Both the position numbers and the translations under genes were made by a program. The notes beneath the pieces were generated by a model. The model was not told the origin of the DNA. It ran no database searches and saw only the letters and a list, made by a program, of their open reading frames with translations. From Candidatus Fonsibacter sp. (lineage in GTDB: Bacteria; Pseudomonadota; Alphaproteobacteria; Pelagibacterales; Pelagibacteraceae), in NCBI GenBank assembly GCA_023257975.1, contig JALRAW010000120.1, forward strand, positions 1 through 5,495: DNA of 5,495 nt. Reading direction: 5' to 3'. Below, one piece after another: positions 5,001 through 5,495 of the stretch. Each line of letters begins with the position of its first letter. Positions within the stretch are counted from its first letter, which is position 1.

Positions 5001-5495
5001 TGGTCAATTAAAAGAAGATGATAATTTTAGTTATAAGGGTAAGATTAAATTAAGTGGTGAGAGTGGAGAATCAGTATTAGTTCCACGAACAGTTGAATTT
5101 TATTTAGTTAAGGATGATGAAGAAGTAACTGATCGAAAGGTTTCATTCATCACCTTTCTAGCAAAAAACCTTTCAATAGATATTGTCATGGGAGTGGTCA
5201 GCATTGAGGATGGATTGAAACTTACCAAAGCTCTTGCAAGCAACAACTCAAATGACGAAAGACTTGAAGAGTTGCAAAGTGAGAACGAGCAGCTGACACA
5301 TGACAAGCAAGCACATGAACTAGCAGTAGAGTTTCTCAAGGCAGAGCGAAAAGCACTAAAGGAAAAAGTTGAGATACTAACAAATCATCTGGAAAAGGCT
5401 GAACAAAGGACCGATAGGTTTGAGCAATCTTTATTGAGAATGACAGAGTCTGTTAGCCATCTAGCAAATAATAGAGATATATTGATGTCTAAAAT
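4993..5495 (+). CDS. Partial coiled-coil protein of unknown function, 5' end unclear, 3' end outside window
   Basis: A frame is open from the stop at 4990-4992 to the window end (167 codons). Codons 1-66 have no ATG, GTG or TTG; the first standard start is ATG at 5188 (codon 66) with no Shine-Dalgarno. Yet codons 4-65 read as plausible protein (GQLKEDDNFSYKGKIKLSGE, then TVEFYLVKDDEEVTDRKVSF), suggesting the true N-terminus is missing or uses a rare start such as ATT. Residues 86-160 are a charged, leucine-spaced coiled coil (RLEELQSENEQL, EKVEILTNHLEKAEQ). GC is about 43% over 5221-5340 against 13-32% in sampled stretches of phoR, and CTG, CTC, CAG, GAG and AAG codons appear that phoR largely avoids. 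I do not recognise the family. It could be a plasmid or phage protein, a transferred accessory gene, or sequence joined by misassembly. It is not PstS-like. Confidence 0.55.

Noticed and set aside
5019..5054. ATG at 5019 as the start of the gene served by the Pho-box promoter
   Set aside because: That frame gives only 11 codons before a TAA, so it could be at most a tiny leader and not a PstS start.
5100..5339. 79-residue minus-strand serine/cysteine-rich frame at the right end
   Set aside because: It mirrors the coiled-coil plus-strand frame; the serine and leucine richness is explained by antisense of Glu/Lys/Gln-rich codons.

Overview
The window is a very AT-rich, tightly packed stretch of bacterial chromosome. 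Base composition, short intergenic gaps, A/T-ending codons and the gene set suggest a streamlined marine alphaproteobacterium such as the SAR11/Pelagibacter group. That assignment is inferred from style, not from a database match.

Left part (1-2060): the last 47 codons of an unidentified membrane protein are followed after 16 bases by a FkbM-family SAM-dependent methyltransferase, probably part of a cell-surface polysaccharide or glycan locus. Converging on it, with a 5-base gap, is a minus-strand 12-helix major facilitator superfamily transporter of unknown substrate.

Middle (2060-3690): a complete tRNA-Arg(ACG) with encoded CCA, then a four-helix DoxX-family membrane protein. In frame just after the DoxX stop codon lies an unlisted 32-codon frame that reads as a single-pass membrane miniprotein. 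It runs into the 3' end of a minus-strand lipid kinase (YegS/diacylglycerol-kinase-like) that faces it.

Right part (3690-5495): the lipid kinase gene is divergent, across 46 bases, from a PhoR-like sensor histidine kinase (two N-terminal membrane helices, PAS-like domain, HisKA, HATPase). Downstream of phoR are three tandem 11-base units that fit a Pho box, with a well-placed -10 hexamer. The DNA after this promoter does not encode the expected PstS phosphate-binding protein. It encodes an open frame with no ATG in its first 65 codons, clearly higher GC toward its 3' part, different codon choice and a long coiled coil, and it runs off the window end. This is the least explained part of the window: a real Pho-controlled accessory gene, an insertion, or a chimeric assembly join.

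Functionally, the right half reads as a phosphate-response neighbourhood (sensor kinase, Pho-box promoter, adjacent lipid kinase). The left half is surface/transport housekeeping. I do not see a CRISPR array, a transposase, rRNA or a recognisable defence system.
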